A stretch of DNA of 64,000 nucleotides, taken from the NCBI GenBank assembly GCA_018366035.1, contig JAGZIW010000012.1, forward strand, positions 4,668 through 68,667. Reading direction: 5' to 3'. The notes under the pieces are model-generated. The model was not told the origin of the DNA. It made no database searches and saw only the letters and a list, made by a program, of their open reading frames with translations. This stretch comes from Butyricicoccus pullicaecorum. GTDB taxonomy: Bacteria; Bacillota; Clostridia; Oscillospirales; Butyricicoccaceae. Shown one piece after another: positions 33,456-41,967 of this stretch (positions are counted from its first letter, which is position 1; the number at the start of each line of letters is the position of its first letter). Position numbers and translations under genes: made by a program.

Positions 33456-34337
33456 ATGCGACGGGTTGGAGCCATCGCTTTATGTGTATTTGCTGTGACT
33501 GTCTTTTGTTTTGCGGCAAGTGGAAGATCGCACAGTGAGGCAAGCGCAGGTATGCGTCTTGACCCTGCTGCGCAGCCATATAATACCGTTGTGCGCTGGG
33601 AACGAGAAACACAAAAGAATAAAATGGGTGATGATATTTCCATCACACAGGGATATAATGCAGAGGGGGATACAGTGGTATCCATTCTGGAGGAGGATAG
33701 CCCGATCATCACCATATCTACCTATGATGCGCAGGGAAATAAGATCGAGGTGGCAAGCTATGATGAGGATAAGCGCTTTGTGCATAGTGTATACACCTAT
33801 AATGAAAAGGGTGAAAAGGAAAGCTGGCAGTATCAGGCACGCACTTTAGAGGGTGTACAGGATACGGAGCAGACCTATACATACCAGTATGGAGCAGATG
33901 GAGTCTCTGAAAAAACCACATATCAAGCAGGTCAGCCAATTGCAAAGGAAACCTATACCCGAGAGCAGACGGAGCAGGGAACCATCGTTCGCACGGTAGT
34001 GCAGGGAGAATTATCACCTGATTTGACCTGTTACGACGATGCAGGAAAGCCTCTCTGGAGAGAGAAAGATACGTATCGAATGCAATATTACTATGACCGA
34101 CTTGGCAGAGAGACCGAAAACTGTGTCATTCATGATGGTATGCAGCAAAACCGAACCGTAACAGTCTACGGAGAAGATGGTTTTGCCTGCCGCCGGATTT
34201 TATATGGTGTTTCTATGGACGATGTAATCAGCGTCAGTGAAATTGAGCGTTTGCGTGAAGCGCCAAAAATCTGGCTGGATTTTGCACAAAAGCAGGAGAC
34301 CAGTGTGCTGTTGGCATCTTCGCAGGCAGAAGAATAG
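33456..34337 (+). CDS. Secreted protein with YD/RHS-like short repeats, unknown function
   Basis: 293 residues from the ATG with GGAGGAG upstream. A signal peptide or anchor is at 3-22 (RRVGAIALCVFAVTVFCFAA). The rest is built of repeated beta-type phrases: TYDAQGNKIEVASYDEDKR, YTYNEKGEKESWQYQAR, YTYQYGADGVSEKTTY, CYDDAGKPLWREKDTYRM, YYDRLGRETENCV. They resemble YD repeats that form beta-wraps in RHS and wall proteins. The array is too short for an RHS toxin and no C-terminal toxin domain is seen. Role unknown; location outside the membrane is likely. Confidence 0.75.
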   Translation: MRRVGAIALCVFAVTVFCFAASGRSHSEASAGMRLDPAAQPYNTVVRWERETQKNKMGDDISITQGYNAEGDTVVSILEEDSPIITISTYDAQGNKIEVASYDEDKRFVHSVYTYNEKGEKESWQYQARTLEGVQDTEQTYTYQYGADGVSEKTTYQAGQPIAKETYTREQTEQGTIVRTVVQGELSPDLTCYDDAGKPLWREKDTYRMQYYYDRLGRETENCVIHDGMQQNRTVTVYGEDGFACRRILYGVSMDDVISVSEIERLREAPKIWLDFAQKQETSVLLASSQAEE

Positions 34338-34495
34338 ACTGCTTTTCCTTTGAAAGCATTTGACTTTGGGCAGACTGCCAGATAAAAGATAGTTTTTTGC
34401 ATAAATTTGTAAAAATTTTTTGTAAAATAGACTAAAATTTGTAGGATTTTTTTGTGCAGATATACTTGAAAATACACATTAAAATGGTATATTTA

Positions 34496-34517
34496 TTATA
34501 GGAAATATTCCTATAAT
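34496..34517 (+). promoter_or_regulatory. Palindrome overlapping the -10 before the hemerythrin gene
   Basis: TTATAGGAA (34496-34504) and TTCCTATAA (34508-34516) are perfect inverted repeats around ATA. The right arm contains TATAAT (34512-34517), a likely -10 element 65 bases before the gene. A bound regulator would block the promoter. The remaining 34338-34495 is AT-rich without a gene. Confidence 0.6.
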
Positions 34518-34581
34518 CGGAATATACTGTACAGAGAAATTTCATTTGCCATCAGAGGATAAATCAAGAGGAGTTTATAAG

Positions 34582-34989
34582 ATGACATATCAGATAACAG
34601 CAGATTTGTTGACTGGAAATACGATTATTGACGGAGAACATCGCCAGCTATTTGATGCAATCAATGCACTTTTAGATGCCTGTGCACAGGGAAAAGGGCG
34701 TGGTCAGCTTGCGCAGACCATGAGTTTTTTGGAGTCGTATATTGCTAAGCATTTTGCCCATGAGGAACAGCTTCAGGCACAGACTGGTTATCCAGATGCT
34801 GTGCGCCATAAGGGGCTGCACGATGGGTATAAGAAAGTCGTAAGCGAAATCTGTCAGGAACTGGAGCGCACAGGTCCAACTGTTGCGTTGGTTGGCAAGG
34901 TAAATGCCAACGTAGGCGGCTGGCTCGTGACACATATCAAGCGTGAAGATGCTAAGGTTGCTGCACATATAAAGGCTTCTAAAGGTTGA
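34582..34989 (+). CDS. Bacteriohemerythrin
   Basis: 135 residues, a four-helix protein with a di-iron site that binds oxygen and, in some members, NO. Expected ligands are visible: His20 in DGEHRQLF, His57 and Glu61 in HFAHEEQ, His76 and His80 in RHKGLHDGY, and the HxxxxD pair in THIKRED. AAGAGGAG precedes the ATG. It is a single-gene unit with a palindromic promoter and its own terminator, suited to oxygen storage or sensing in an anaerobe. Confidence 0.94.
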   Translation: MTYQITADLLTGNTIIDGEHRQLFDAINALLDACAQGKGRGQLAQTMSFLESYIAKHFAHEEQLQAQTGYPDAVRHKGLHDGYKKVVSEICQELERTGPTVALVGKVNANVGGWLVTHIKREDAKVAAHIKASKG

Positions 34990-34994
34990 TAATT

Positions 34995-35022
34995 AAAAAA
35001 CGCCCGTATGGGCGTTTTTTTG
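34995..35022 (+). terminator. Terminator of the hemerythrin gene
   Basis: AAAAAACGCCC and GGGCGTTTTTTT around GTAT, directly after the stop. Confidence 0.88.
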
Positions 35023-35050
35023 TTATTATATAATTTGACTGTGAATCCAT

Positions 35051-35485
35051 TCACTTGTGCAGGAGAGCACCGATTTGACTTTCTCCAAGTACAATGACAC
35101 CATTGGCGCGGAGAAGCTGTGTTGTGATTCCGTCCCCCGCAACACGGGTATGGGTAAAGTTTCCGTCATAAATTACACCAGCGCCGCAGGAGGGGCTGCG
35201 TTCCTTGAAGATTGCATAACGACAGTTATATTCACGTGCAAGACGCAGGGTTTCCTGTGCGCCGCGGATAAAGGCATCGGTCACATCTGTGCCATCGCGC
35301 GCGATAATTTTATCACCTTGCCGTTCGGCAGGCTCACGTGGGGTGTCCAGACCGCCACGGTGCTCTGGGCATACCGGAATGAGTATATGCTCGTCCATAA
35401 GGCGTTCCAGCTCTGGACAGTAGGCATGGGAGCCATCGTATCGGCAGTTCATGCCAAGCAGACATGCGCTGACTAAAATATTCAT
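35051..35485 (-). CDS. DUF523 family protein
   Basis: 144 residues. Conserved DUF523 features are ILVSACLLGMNCRYDGSH, IPVCPEHRGGLDTPREPAE and the cysteine motif KERSPSCGAG. The family function is not established; cysteines suggest metal or cluster binding. Its ATG overlaps the tcdA stop (TGATG), with GGAGGGA just upstream, so it is translationally coupled to tcdA. Confidence 0.88.
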   Translation of the reverse strand: MNILVSACLLGMNCRYDGSHAYCPELERLMDEHILIPVCPEHRGGLDTPREPAERQGDKIIARDGTDVTDAFIRGAQETLRLAREYNCRYAIFKERSPSCGAGVIYDGNFTHTRVAGDGITTQLLRANGVIVLGESQIGALLHK

Positions 35486-36213
35486 CAAAATCCCTCCGTT
35501 AAATCTTTGATAACCGCCCCTGCAAGGATAAATCCTGCAACAGGTGGGACGAATGAAACACTTGCCGGAACCGGCCTGCCCGCAGTTCCCTTTGCCTCAT
35601 TGGGGCATAATGCATAGCGCTCAGGTGGAATCTTTGCAGCCTCTTCGGTGGAGAAAACCACCTTGAGCTTACGGATTCTGCGTTTTTTACATTCCTGTCG
35701 AATCACGCGGGCAAGGGGGCAGACCGATGTTTTATAGATATCTGCAATTTGAAACTTGGTAGGATCGAGTTTGTTTCCGGTGCCCATAGAGCAAATGAGC
35801 GGGACGCCAAGACGGTCACAGGTTTCAATCAGGTGGAGTTTTGCGGTTACAGTATCAATGGCATCGATTACATAGTCAAAGACAGATAAATCAGGCATAC
35901 TTTCTGGGGAGAGGAACATTTGCAGTGGAGTAACCTTACAATTTGGATTGATGTCCCGAATTCGATTTGCCATGACTTCTGTTTTGGGTTTTCCAGTCGT
36001 TGAGGAGAGGGCGATGATTTGACGGTTGCGGTTCGAAATCGAGACCGTATCATTATCAATTAGAGTGATGGCGCCAACACCAGCGCGTGCCAGCCCTTCG
36101 GCAGCCGCGCCGCCGACTCCGCCAACACCGCAGACGGCAACATGTGCCTGCGCCAGTCGTTCCAGACCCTGCGTACCTAGGAGTAAGGCAGTGCGCGAAA
36201 ATTCTTGCATCAT
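35485..36213 (-). CDS. tcdA: tRNA threonylcarbamoyladenosine dehydratase (ThiF/E1-like)
   Basis: Uses ATP to cyclise the t6A modification at tRNA position 37 (ct6A). 242 residues. E1-like fold: ATP-binding VAVCGVGGVGGAAAEGLARAG, LIDNDTVSISNRNRQ, then DYVIDAIDTVTAKLHLIE, and a Cys-bearing segment KTSVCPLARVIRQECKKR. The C-terminal FVPPVAGFILAGAVI is also typical. The start 36213 (adjacent ATG at 36210) follows AAAGGA. Coupled with a DUF523 gene. Confidence 0.93.
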   Translation of the reverse strand: MMQEFSRTALLLGTQGLERLAQAHVAVCGVGGVGGAAAEGLARAGVGAITLIDNDTVSISNRNRQIIALSSTTGKPKTEVMANRIRDINPNCKVTPLQMFLSPESMPDLSVFDYVIDAIDTVTAKLHLIETCDRLGVPLICSMGTGNKLDPTKFQIADIYKTSVCPLARVIRQECKKRRIRKLKVVFSTEEAAKIPPERYALCPNEAKGTAGRPVPASVSFVPPVAGFILAGAVIKDLTEGF

Positions 36214-36399
36214 AAGATAAATTCCTTTTATTGAACAGATTTGGTAAAACAGTGTAAAAACCCTGCTGGTATACGGGGAAAGGCTTCCTGCAAAATTATA
36301 CTGCAAATCAGATGCAGATACAATCTTTTTATGCGGGAATATCTGGGATTTTTGCAGGAAAAAGACTTATAAAAAACCAAATGTATAGAAACCAAACCT

Positions 36400-36427
36400 T
36401 TGCAAAGCCGTGAATTTATGATATAAT
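36400..36427 (+). promoter_or_regulatory. Promoter of the second deacetylase gene
   Basis: TTGCAA (36400-36405), 16 bases, TATAAT (36422-36427) with an extended -10 (TGATATAAT). The leader is about 95 bases. No gene was seen in 36214-36530. Confidence 0.7.
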
Positions 36428-36530
36428 GAAAAAGCGCGGCATAGGTCGCGTAGATTTTTTATTTCGTGAAATGATAAGGGGAAAAGGAATTGCCCCAATT
36501 ATTGAAAATGATTTGGAGAGAAGGAAGCGC

Positions 36531-37427
36531 ATGCAATTGCATTTTGGAAAATTGGGACTGCTGCGCCGCATGGCAGCGGCAGTTCTATCTGTTTGTTTGC
36601 TGATGGGAATCGCGGAGGCGGCAGAGCAGTCAGGCTCCGCCACAACAGCCCCAGCGACTGACTACCTCCCTGTTATTATGTATCATCATTTTGACTCGCA
36701 GACGGGAGGTTCTAAAATGATTGTATCTCCGGCACGCTTTGAGGAACAAATGACAGCGCTCAAGAATGCAGGATATACAGCAGTAACACCACAGCAGCTG
36801 GTAGATTATGTGGATAAAGGCGTGCCACTGCCCGAAAAGCCGGTTTGGATTACCATGGACGACGGATATCGCAGCAACATGGAGGTTGCAGCGCCGATTC
36901 TGGAACGCAATGGATTAAAGGCGACTGTTTATTGTATTGGCGTTTCTGTCGGGAAATCGACTTATAAGGATATGGGAGTGCCGATTATCCCGCATTTTTC
37001 TTACGAGGAAGTTAAGCCATGGAGCGATAAAGGCGTTCTGACCATTCAGAGCCACACCTATGATATGCACAATGTGTCAACATTGGATACCGTGGGTTAT
37101 CGCCGCGGCGTGCTGCCACGGTTGGGAGAACCGCTGGATCAATATATGAATACCTTCTATGCGGATTTCAGCAAGTCAAATGCAGGGATCCGACAGGCTT
37201 TTGGCGCAGACAGCTTGTCGTTTGCTTATCCCTTTGGGCTGCACAATGCAATCACAGAGGGCATGCTTCAGGCGATGGGGGTGCGAATCACGGTTACCAT
37301 TCGGGAAGGCATGAATACATTGGTGCGTGGAGACGCCTCCAGTTTATATGGTATGGCACGCTTTAATATTACAGAGGATATGACAGGTGCACAGCTGCTG
37401 GAAAAAATTCGCGAGCCAGTGGCATGA
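36531..37427 (+). CDS. Secreted polysaccharide deacetylase, catalytically intact
   Basis: 298 residues from ATG 36531 (GAGAGAAGGA upstream). An N-terminal signal or anchor is at about 9-30. The NodB domain has the metal Asp pair in ITMDDGYRSN, the two histidines in SHTYDMH, and SFAYPFGLHN as motif 3. The lead-in LPVIMYHHFD is typical of PgaB-like and YadE-like deacetylases of N-acetylglucosamine polymers or peptidoglycan. All key residues are present, in contrast to the paralogue at 11 kb. Confidence 0.9.
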   Translation: MQLHFGKLGLLRRMAAAVLSVCLLMGIAEAAEQSGSATTAPATDYLPVIMYHHFDSQTGGSKMIVSPARFEEQMTALKNAGYTAVTPQQLVDYVDKGVPLPEKPVWITMDDGYRSNMEVAAPILERNGLKATVYCIGVSVGKSTYKDMGVPIIPHFSYEEVKPWSDKGVLTIQSHTYDMHNVSTLDTVGYRRGVLPRLGEPLDQYMNTFYADFSKSNAGIRQAFGADSLSFAYPFGLHNAITEGMLQAMGVRITVTIREGMNTLVRGDASSLYGMARFNITEDMTGAQLLEKIREPVA

Positions 37428-37443
37428 TGAGGGCTTGTAAAAT

Positions 37444-37476
37444 CAAAAAGGGAGAGTGGAACTCTCCCTTTTTTTA
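37444..37476. terminator. Hairpin terminator between convergent genes
   Basis: AAAAAGGGAGAG and CTCTCCCTTTTT around TGGAA, with a T-run of seven. It ends the deacetylase gene and, read on the other strand, overlaps the end of kptA. Confidence 0.85.
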
Positions 37477-38007
37477 TTGCTTTTCGAGAAATTGCACGGG
37501 TACATTTTGTGTCAGCCAAACGCCGTTTGCAGAGCGGTAAAACGTATATCCCATTTGTGCCATTTGTCCGCTGCATACCCGATATAAAGCCAGATTGCCA
37601 TGCCGGATTCCTACCATACAGGCGGTTTCAGGATCTTCTGACAGATGCACATATAGACGTTCCTTGGAAATCAGTCCCTGTTCGGAAATAGAGGCAACGT
37701 ATTTTTCGCCGGTTCCATGCCATAAAAATTCGGGAGGGTCCATCACGTCCAGATCCACATCAACCGCGATAGAGTGCCCTTGATTGGCACGGATCTGTGT
37801 TTTATCCGCATTAAAGGCATAACGCTGCTTGGTATCTGTGCGGACGATTTCTTCCAGCATATTAAAGTTAAAGGGCAGAAATTTGCTCATGCCGGAAATC
37901 AGTGCTTGTACATCTGCCCAGCCATGCGCATCGAGCGTGATCCCGATGGCTTGTGGCTTGTGGCGCAGAACAAGAGCCAGAAATTTACTTTCCTTGGTAA
38001 AAGACAT
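37474..38007 (-). CDS. kptA: RNA 2'-phosphotransferase (KptA/Tpt1 family)
   Basis: Transfers a 2'-phosphate from RNA to NAD+. 177 residues. Landmarks: SKFLALVLRHKPQAIGITLD at the start, DKTQIRANQGHSI (the Arg and His core), LWHGTGEKYVASI, KERLYVHLSEDPETA and RHGNLALYRV. In bacteria its natural RNA target is uncertain because tRNA splicing that leaves a 2'-phosphate is eukaryotic; RNA repair or 2'-phospho/ADP-ribose chemistry are alternatives. Upstream partner (38024) is a FUSC-like membrane protein, 16 bases away. Confidence 0.94.
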   Translation of the reverse strand: MSFTKESKFLALVLRHKPQAIGITLDAHGWADVQALISGMSKFLPFNFNMLEEIVRTDTKQRYAFNADKTQIRANQGHSIAVDVDLDVMDPPEFLWHGTGEKYVASISEQGLISKERLYVHLSEDPETACMVGIRHGNLALYRVCSGQMAQMGYTFYRSANGVWLTQNVPVQFLEKQ

Positions 38008-38023
38008 AAAAGAGGAACTCCTT

Positions 38024-38944
38024 TCAGTGAAGCCTTGGCGCAGCTGCGCTGAGCAGCTCGGTCAGATAGCTGCGCGCCTCCAGCAATGTATGCAAATGAT
38101 AATTTAGAACAATACTATATTCCTCAAGCTCGGGATTGGGGACAGGTGCCGGCAGTTCTACACCCAGTTCGGCAAGGCGCTGACGGTTTCTTTCGTTGGG
38201 CATACCCAGCGTATCCATTCCGCAGAGTGCAGACAGTGCCATATACATTTTTTCGGCAAGCTGATAGCAGCCGAAAAGGTAGGCAGACTCTGTCTTTCGC
38301 TGCTTGCGATAGGGAAAGGGCTGCTCAGAAAAAATACGGATTTCATCATGCAGCTGGCGCAGCTTGGTTTCAAAGGGAGAGAGTGCGGGATAGTGTCCGG
38401 AGAGCAGCTCGTGCAGCGCAGAGAGATATGCGGCGGTGTATTCGCTGAACAGACGCAAAATCAAGCTGTGGTTGTTATAGGGTTTTAGAACCGCATTGAC
38501 AACAAAGCCTACTGCAAGCCCAATTGAGGTATCCAGAAAACGATTGACTGCATAGGCAACCGGCGTGCCGTTTGTTGGGTCGTATAGACAGACCGAGACA
38601 AATACGATACAGGTAAGCGGAACCGCAAAGCCGATTCGAAGGGGCTGACAGATGGGAATGAGCAAAATAAGACCCAAGCCAATTGCAATATAGCGGTCAT
38701 TTGGAAATAAAAGCGTAAAAAGACAGCCGGCAAGTGCGCCGCAGGTGATGCCTGAGAGCTGTGTCGTTGCGGCAGTGATGGCGTCGGACAGAGTACGGCT
38801 CATTACAGCGATGGCACCAATGGCTGCAAAAATGGGAAGTGAGGCTGGACGCAGACTGGACAACAGGAGAGCAAGAACGACAGCAAGTCCGGTTTTGGCT
38901 GTGCGAAGTCCGATATGATAATGCAGATGCGCGGAATGGGACAT
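38024..38944 (-). CDS. FUSC/aromatic acid exporter family membrane protein
   Basis: 306 residues. The N-terminal half has about five membrane segments (GLRTAKTGLAVVLALLLSSL; FAAIGAIAVMSRTLSDAI; YIAIGLGLILLIPICQPL; AVPLTCIVFVSVCLY; TSIGLAVGFVVNAVLKPY) in the ArAE/FUSC pattern. A helical cytoplasmic domain of about 140 residues follows. Such proteins export aromatic acids or unknown compounds. GCAGGAGG precedes the ATG. Probably co-transcribed with kptA. Confidence 0.85.
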   Translation of the reverse strand: MSHSAHLHYHIGLRTAKTGLAVVLALLLSSLRPASLPIFAAIGAIAVMSRTLSDAITAATTQLSGITCGALAGCLFTLLFPNDRYIAIGLGLILLIPICQPLRIGFAVPLTCIVFVSVCLYDPTNGTPVAYAVNRFLDTSIGLAVGFVVNAVLKPYNNHSLILRLFSEYTAAYLSALHELLSGHYPALSPFETKLRQLHDEIRIFSEQPFPYRKQRKTESAYLFGCYQLAEKMYMALSALCGMDTLGMPNERNRQRLAELGVELPAPVPNPELEEYSIVLNYHLHTLLEARSYLTELLSAAAPRLH

Positions 38945-39082
38945 GAATACCTCCTGCTATGGGCATGTGCTTTGAAGATCCCTTGAAATATGTTTATGAT
39001 ACTACGGAATGAGGGGTTAGGCAATACTGAAACCAAAAAATACAGAGGAAAAACACAAAACACCAAATTCACATCACATTCA

Positions 39083-39111
39083 TTGACTTTGTGTGTCCAA
39101 TGTGCTAAAGT
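39083..39111 (+). promoter_or_regulatory. Promoter of the small anchored acidic protein gene
   Basis: TTGACT (39083-39088), 17 bases, TAAAGT (39106-39111). Confidence 0.75.
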
Positions 39112-39182
39112 TTAACTATACATATTTGGAAGATGAAATGAAATCATCATATCAAATAAAACCGTTGGTAGAGGTGACAAAT

Positions 39183-39464
39183 ATGAAAAAGGAACTGGGT
39201 TATGGTATGGCGCTTGCCGGCGTATTGGCCGGTGCCGGCGCGTTGGCTGTGGCATTTATGCGTAAGAAAAAGCGTGAGGAAATCTATCATGAAGCAGAGC
39301 TGAAGGCGATGAATGAACTTGATGAAATGATGAATGATGGAAATGAGGACGCAATGGATTGCGATACCTGTTCTTGCGCAGAGGCCTGTGCAGAGGTTTG
39401 CGCCGAGGCTGTTCCACCGGAAGAAGAAACTGAAGAGGCTCCAGAACCGCCCACAGTACCTTGA
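39183..39464 (+). CDS. Small membrane-anchored acidic, cysteine-containing protein
   Basis: 93 residues. A single N-terminal segment (YGMALAGVLAGAGALAVAFM) is followed by a basic stop (RKKKREE). The rest is a strongly acidic region with a Cys cluster (DCDTCSCAEACAEVCAEA) and a Glu/Pro tail. ATG 39183 was chosen for AGAGGTGA at ideal spacing; an in-frame ATG at 39138 is possible. The topology resembles YtxH-like small proteins. The cysteines could bind metal. Function unknown. Confidence 0.72.
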   Translation: MKKELGYGMALAGVLAGAGALAVAFMRKKKREEIYHEAELKAMNELDEMMNDGNEDAMDCDTCSCAEACAEVCAEAVPPEEETEEAPEPPTVP

Positions 39465-39481
39465 TTTTATTATTGATGTCG

Positions 39482-39518
39482 AAACAGGCGAAGCCACCGC
39501 GCTCCGCCTGTTTTTTTG
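39482..39518 (+). terminator. Terminator after the small acidic protein gene
   Basis: AAACAGGCG (39483-39491) and CGCCTGTTT around a 14-base loop, then TTTTT. Confidence 0.75.
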
Positions 39519-39536
39519 TGAGAGGAGAGTGTGAAT

Positions 39537-40409
39537 ATGATTCCATATGAAGGACGTGTATTTCGTCCGCCGTCTGAGGCGTATAGCTTGATTGTGCAGG
39601 TGACAATTGGGTGCAGCCATAATAAATGCACATTTTGTGACATGTACAAGGAAAAATCGTTTCGTGTCCGTAAGCTGGAGGAGATCTACCACGATTTCGA
39701 CCTTGCCCGTCAGGCGTATCGCCGTGTAGAGCGTATCTTTCTGGCAGACGGTGATGCGCTCATGTGCCAGACTGCGCACATGGCAGAGATCCTGCGCTAT
39801 ATTCAAAAGGTATTTCCGGAATGTGAGCGGGTGACAAGCTATGGTTCCCCGAACTCTATTTTGGTCAAAAAGCAGGAAGATTTGAATTTGCTGCACGAAC
39901 TGGGTCTGGATATGATCTACATGGGGCTGGAATCCGGTTCCGACGAGGTGCTGCGCCGTGTCAATAAGGGAGAAACTGCGGCGGAGATCGTCCGCGCAGG
40001 ACAGATGGTCAAAAAAGCGGGCATGAAGCTGTCTGTCACCTGTATTGCTGGACTGGGTTCTCTGGAACTTTCGAATACACATGCCATTGAGACTGCTCAG
40101 GCGCTTTCCCAGATGAAACCGGAGTATATCGGGCTTTTGACGCTGCTCTTTGAACTGCCGACTCCGCTGATGGAGGACTGGCAGGCAGGACGCTTTTACC
40201 TTATGAAGCCGATTGAGATCGCGCAGGAAACCTTGGTGCTGCTCGAGCATATTGACTGTGAAGGCAGTGTGTTCCGCGCAAATCATGCGTCAAATTACGT
40301 GAATCTTGCAGGTACGCTGAATCAGGACAGAGAAGCCATGTGCCAAAAGCTGCGCGCAGCGCTGGACGGACAGGTGCGCTTTAAGAGCGAAGCATTCCGC
40401 GCAAGATGA
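39537..40409 (+). CDS. Radical SAM protein of unknown substrate
   Basis: 290 residues. The cluster motif is TIGCSHNKCTFCDMYKEK, a CX4CX2C spacing instead of the common CX3CX2C. It is followed by FLADGDALM, SYGSPNSIL, MIYMGLESGSDEVLRRVNKGET and VTCIAGLGS, the usual radical SAM barrel features with SAM contacts. It belongs to a group related to oxygen-independent coproporphyrinogen oxidase and YgiQ-like enzymes, without a defined reaction. ATG 39537 is used; a GTG at 39531 sits too close to AGGAGAG. It follows a terminator and probably uses read-through or an unseen promoter. Confidence 0.88.
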   Translation: MIPYEGRVFRPPSEAYSLIVQVTIGCSHNKCTFCDMYKEKSFRVRKLEEIYHDFDLARQAYRRVERIFLADGDALMCQTAHMAEILRYIQKVFPECERVTSYGSPNSILVKKQEDLNLLHELGLDMIYMGLESGSDEVLRRVNKGETAAEIVRAGQMVKKAGMKLSVTCIAGLGSLELSNTHAIETAQALSQMKPEYIGLLTLLFELPTPLMEDWQAGRFYLMKPIEIAQETLVLLEHIDCEGSVFRANHASNYVNLAGTLNQDREAMCQKLRAALDGQVRFKSEAFRAR

Positions 40410-40573
40410 TTTCCATGGATTCAGCGAAAACGAACAGGAAAAGGACAAAACGAACGCCAAAAACTGGGATATTTTTTAGAAATTGACAGGACAAAACCTG
40501 TGGAACGTGATATAATGAAAAATGAACGGGCGGTTTACAAAATATACCATGTGACATAAAAATTTGGATTTGG

Positions 40574-40603
40574 TTGCAATCTGCGCACACAATATGATAT
40601 AAT
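40574..40603 (+). promoter_or_regulatory. Promoter of the phospholipase C-like gene
   Basis: TTGCAA (40574-40579), 18 bases, TATAAT (40598-40603) with an extended -10 (TGATATAAT). Another TGATATAAT occurs near 40507, preceded by a TTGACA that is too distant, so it is a weaker second candidate. The 312-base gap 40410-40722 holds no gene. Confidence 0.65.
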
Positions 40604-40722
40604 AAAACCGTTCGGATCGCATAGATGATAGGAAATTATGAACATTTTTTGGAAATGAAAAGTTACATTACGGCACGCACTGTGTCACACGTTCATTTCT
40701 GTGTTTCGTTTGGAGGAGCAGC

Positions 40723-41319
40723 ATGGATTCCATTTCTCATACTCGCGTTGCCAATCTGCTATTGGCTCATATTGAGACCGAGACCGGCGTGACCTTTGAT
40801 GCGAACGCCTTTCGTTACGGAAATCTCAAGCCTGATTTGACTGGTACATATTTGACCAAGCGGCATTACCCTTCGATCATGTTTGAAGAGGTCAAGGATA
40901 AGATTCGTACATTCTGCCGGAATTATGCGCTGGGAGATGTGAATGGACGAGAGTTGTCGGTTGATTTGGGCGAAATCTGCCATTATTTAACAGATTTCTT
41001 TTGTTATCCGCATAATGATGATATTTATCCGCACGGTTTATTTTTGCATTATGTCTATGAAAAACGCGTTGCACTGTGTCTGAGACGCAGCCTTACCGAG
41101 GCGCATTTTGAAGGCTGGGTGGAAGATATCGTTGCACCTTTTAGCGCAGAGGCATTGATTGCCCGCATTGAAAAGCTCCACGCAAAATATAAGGCGCTGC
41201 CGCATCACAGTATTGTCAGTGATATGGAATTCATTTGTCAGGTGACAACACTTTGTGTCAAGGGCATCATCAATATTTCATATGTGTGCGGCGAAGAAAA
41301 GACAGTTATTACAGCATAA
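40723..41319 (+). CDS. Zinc-dependent phospholipase C-like protein
   Basis: 198 residues. The His/Asp pattern of bacterial zinc phospholipase C/P1 nuclease-like folds is suggested by SISHTRVANLLLAHI, LKPDLTG, KRHYP, LGEICHYLTDFFCYPHND and LFLHYVYEK. No signal peptide, unlike the secreted toxins, so an intracellular role is likely. GGAGGAG precedes the ATG. It is a single gene between a promoter and a terminator. Confidence 0.75.
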   Translation: MDSISHTRVANLLLAHIETETGVTFDANAFRYGNLKPDLTGTYLTKRHYPSIMFEEVKDKIRTFCRNYALGDVNGRELSVDLGEICHYLTDFFCYPHNDDIYPHGLFLHYVYEKRVALCLRRSLTEAHFEGWVEDIVAPFSAEALIARIEKLHAKYKALPHHSIVSDMEFICQVTTLCVKGIINISYVCGEEKTVITA

Positions 41320-41322
41320 TGA

Positions 41323-41353
41323 AAAAACGCATCCACATCAGGGTGCGTTTTTT
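41323..41353. terminator. Terminator between convergent genes
   Basis: AAAAAACGCA and TGCGTTTTTT around TCCACATCAGGG (with an inner CC/GG pairing). Active in both directions. Confidence 0.82.
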
Positions 41354-41356
41354 GTC

Positions 41357-41947
41357 TCATTTTATCGAAATCGGCATGCTGAGCAGCTCATGCACAAGTG
41401 CGGTTGGCAAATTTGGAAAAGCGATCAGGGGTTCCGGTTCTGTAACACGCTGCCGCAATGGATATTCCAGCCATACAATATCATGCCATGAGCCGGACTT
41501 CCAACCACTTCTCGGAAATAGACCAACACGCTGGAAACCAACCGACTCATGAAAGGCAATGCTGTTGCCCGAGGCAGTTGCACAGGCATAGGCAGTTACA
41601 ACATTTTGATGCCGCAGCAGGGCAAGCAGTGTTTGGTAGAGCCGTGTTCCCAGATGATGCCGCTGACAGTCTAGGGACAGGTAGATGGACAGCTCAACGT
41701 CCCAGTGAAAGCCCATACGCGGGTGGAAGGGAGCGGCATAAGCATATCCAATCACGGTTCCGTTCTGCTCTGCAACGAGATAAGGGTAGAGTGCGGTGAT
41801 GGAACGGATTCGTTCGGTAAATTCTGCGCACGATGGCACATCATATTCAAGAGAGATTGCGGTTTGGCTGACATAGGGAGCGTAGATTGCAAGCAGTGCA
41901 GGGGCGTCCTCCGGAACAGCCGGACGAATGGTGATTTGCGGTAACAT
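41357..41947 (-). CDS. GNAT N-acetyltransferase, phosphinothricin acetyltransferase-like
   Basis: 196 residues from ATG 41947 (GGAGG upstream). Features are ITIRPAVPEDAPALLAIYAPYV, TAISLEYDVPS, LVAEQNGTVIGYAYA, the acetyl-CoA-binding VELSIYLSLDCQRHHLGTRLYQTLL and SIAFHESVGFQRVGLF, a layout typical of the PAT/YncA group. A short C-terminal extension (about 30 residues) is added. Substrate unknown; some relatives acetylate amino-acid-like toxins. It lies 20 bases downstream of the DacF-like gene. Confidence 0.9.
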   Translation of the reverse strand: MLPQITIRPAVPEDAPALLAIYAPYVSQTAISLEYDVPSCAEFTERIRSITALYPYLVAEQNGTVIGYAYAAPFHPRMGFHWDVELSIYLSLDCQRHHLGTRLYQTLLALLRHQNVVTAYACATASGNSIAFHESVGFQRVGLFPRSGWKSGSWHDIVWLEYPLRQRVTEPEPLIAFPNLPTALVHELLSMPISIK

Positions 41948-41967
41948 GAGAACCTCCAAGGTTGGAT

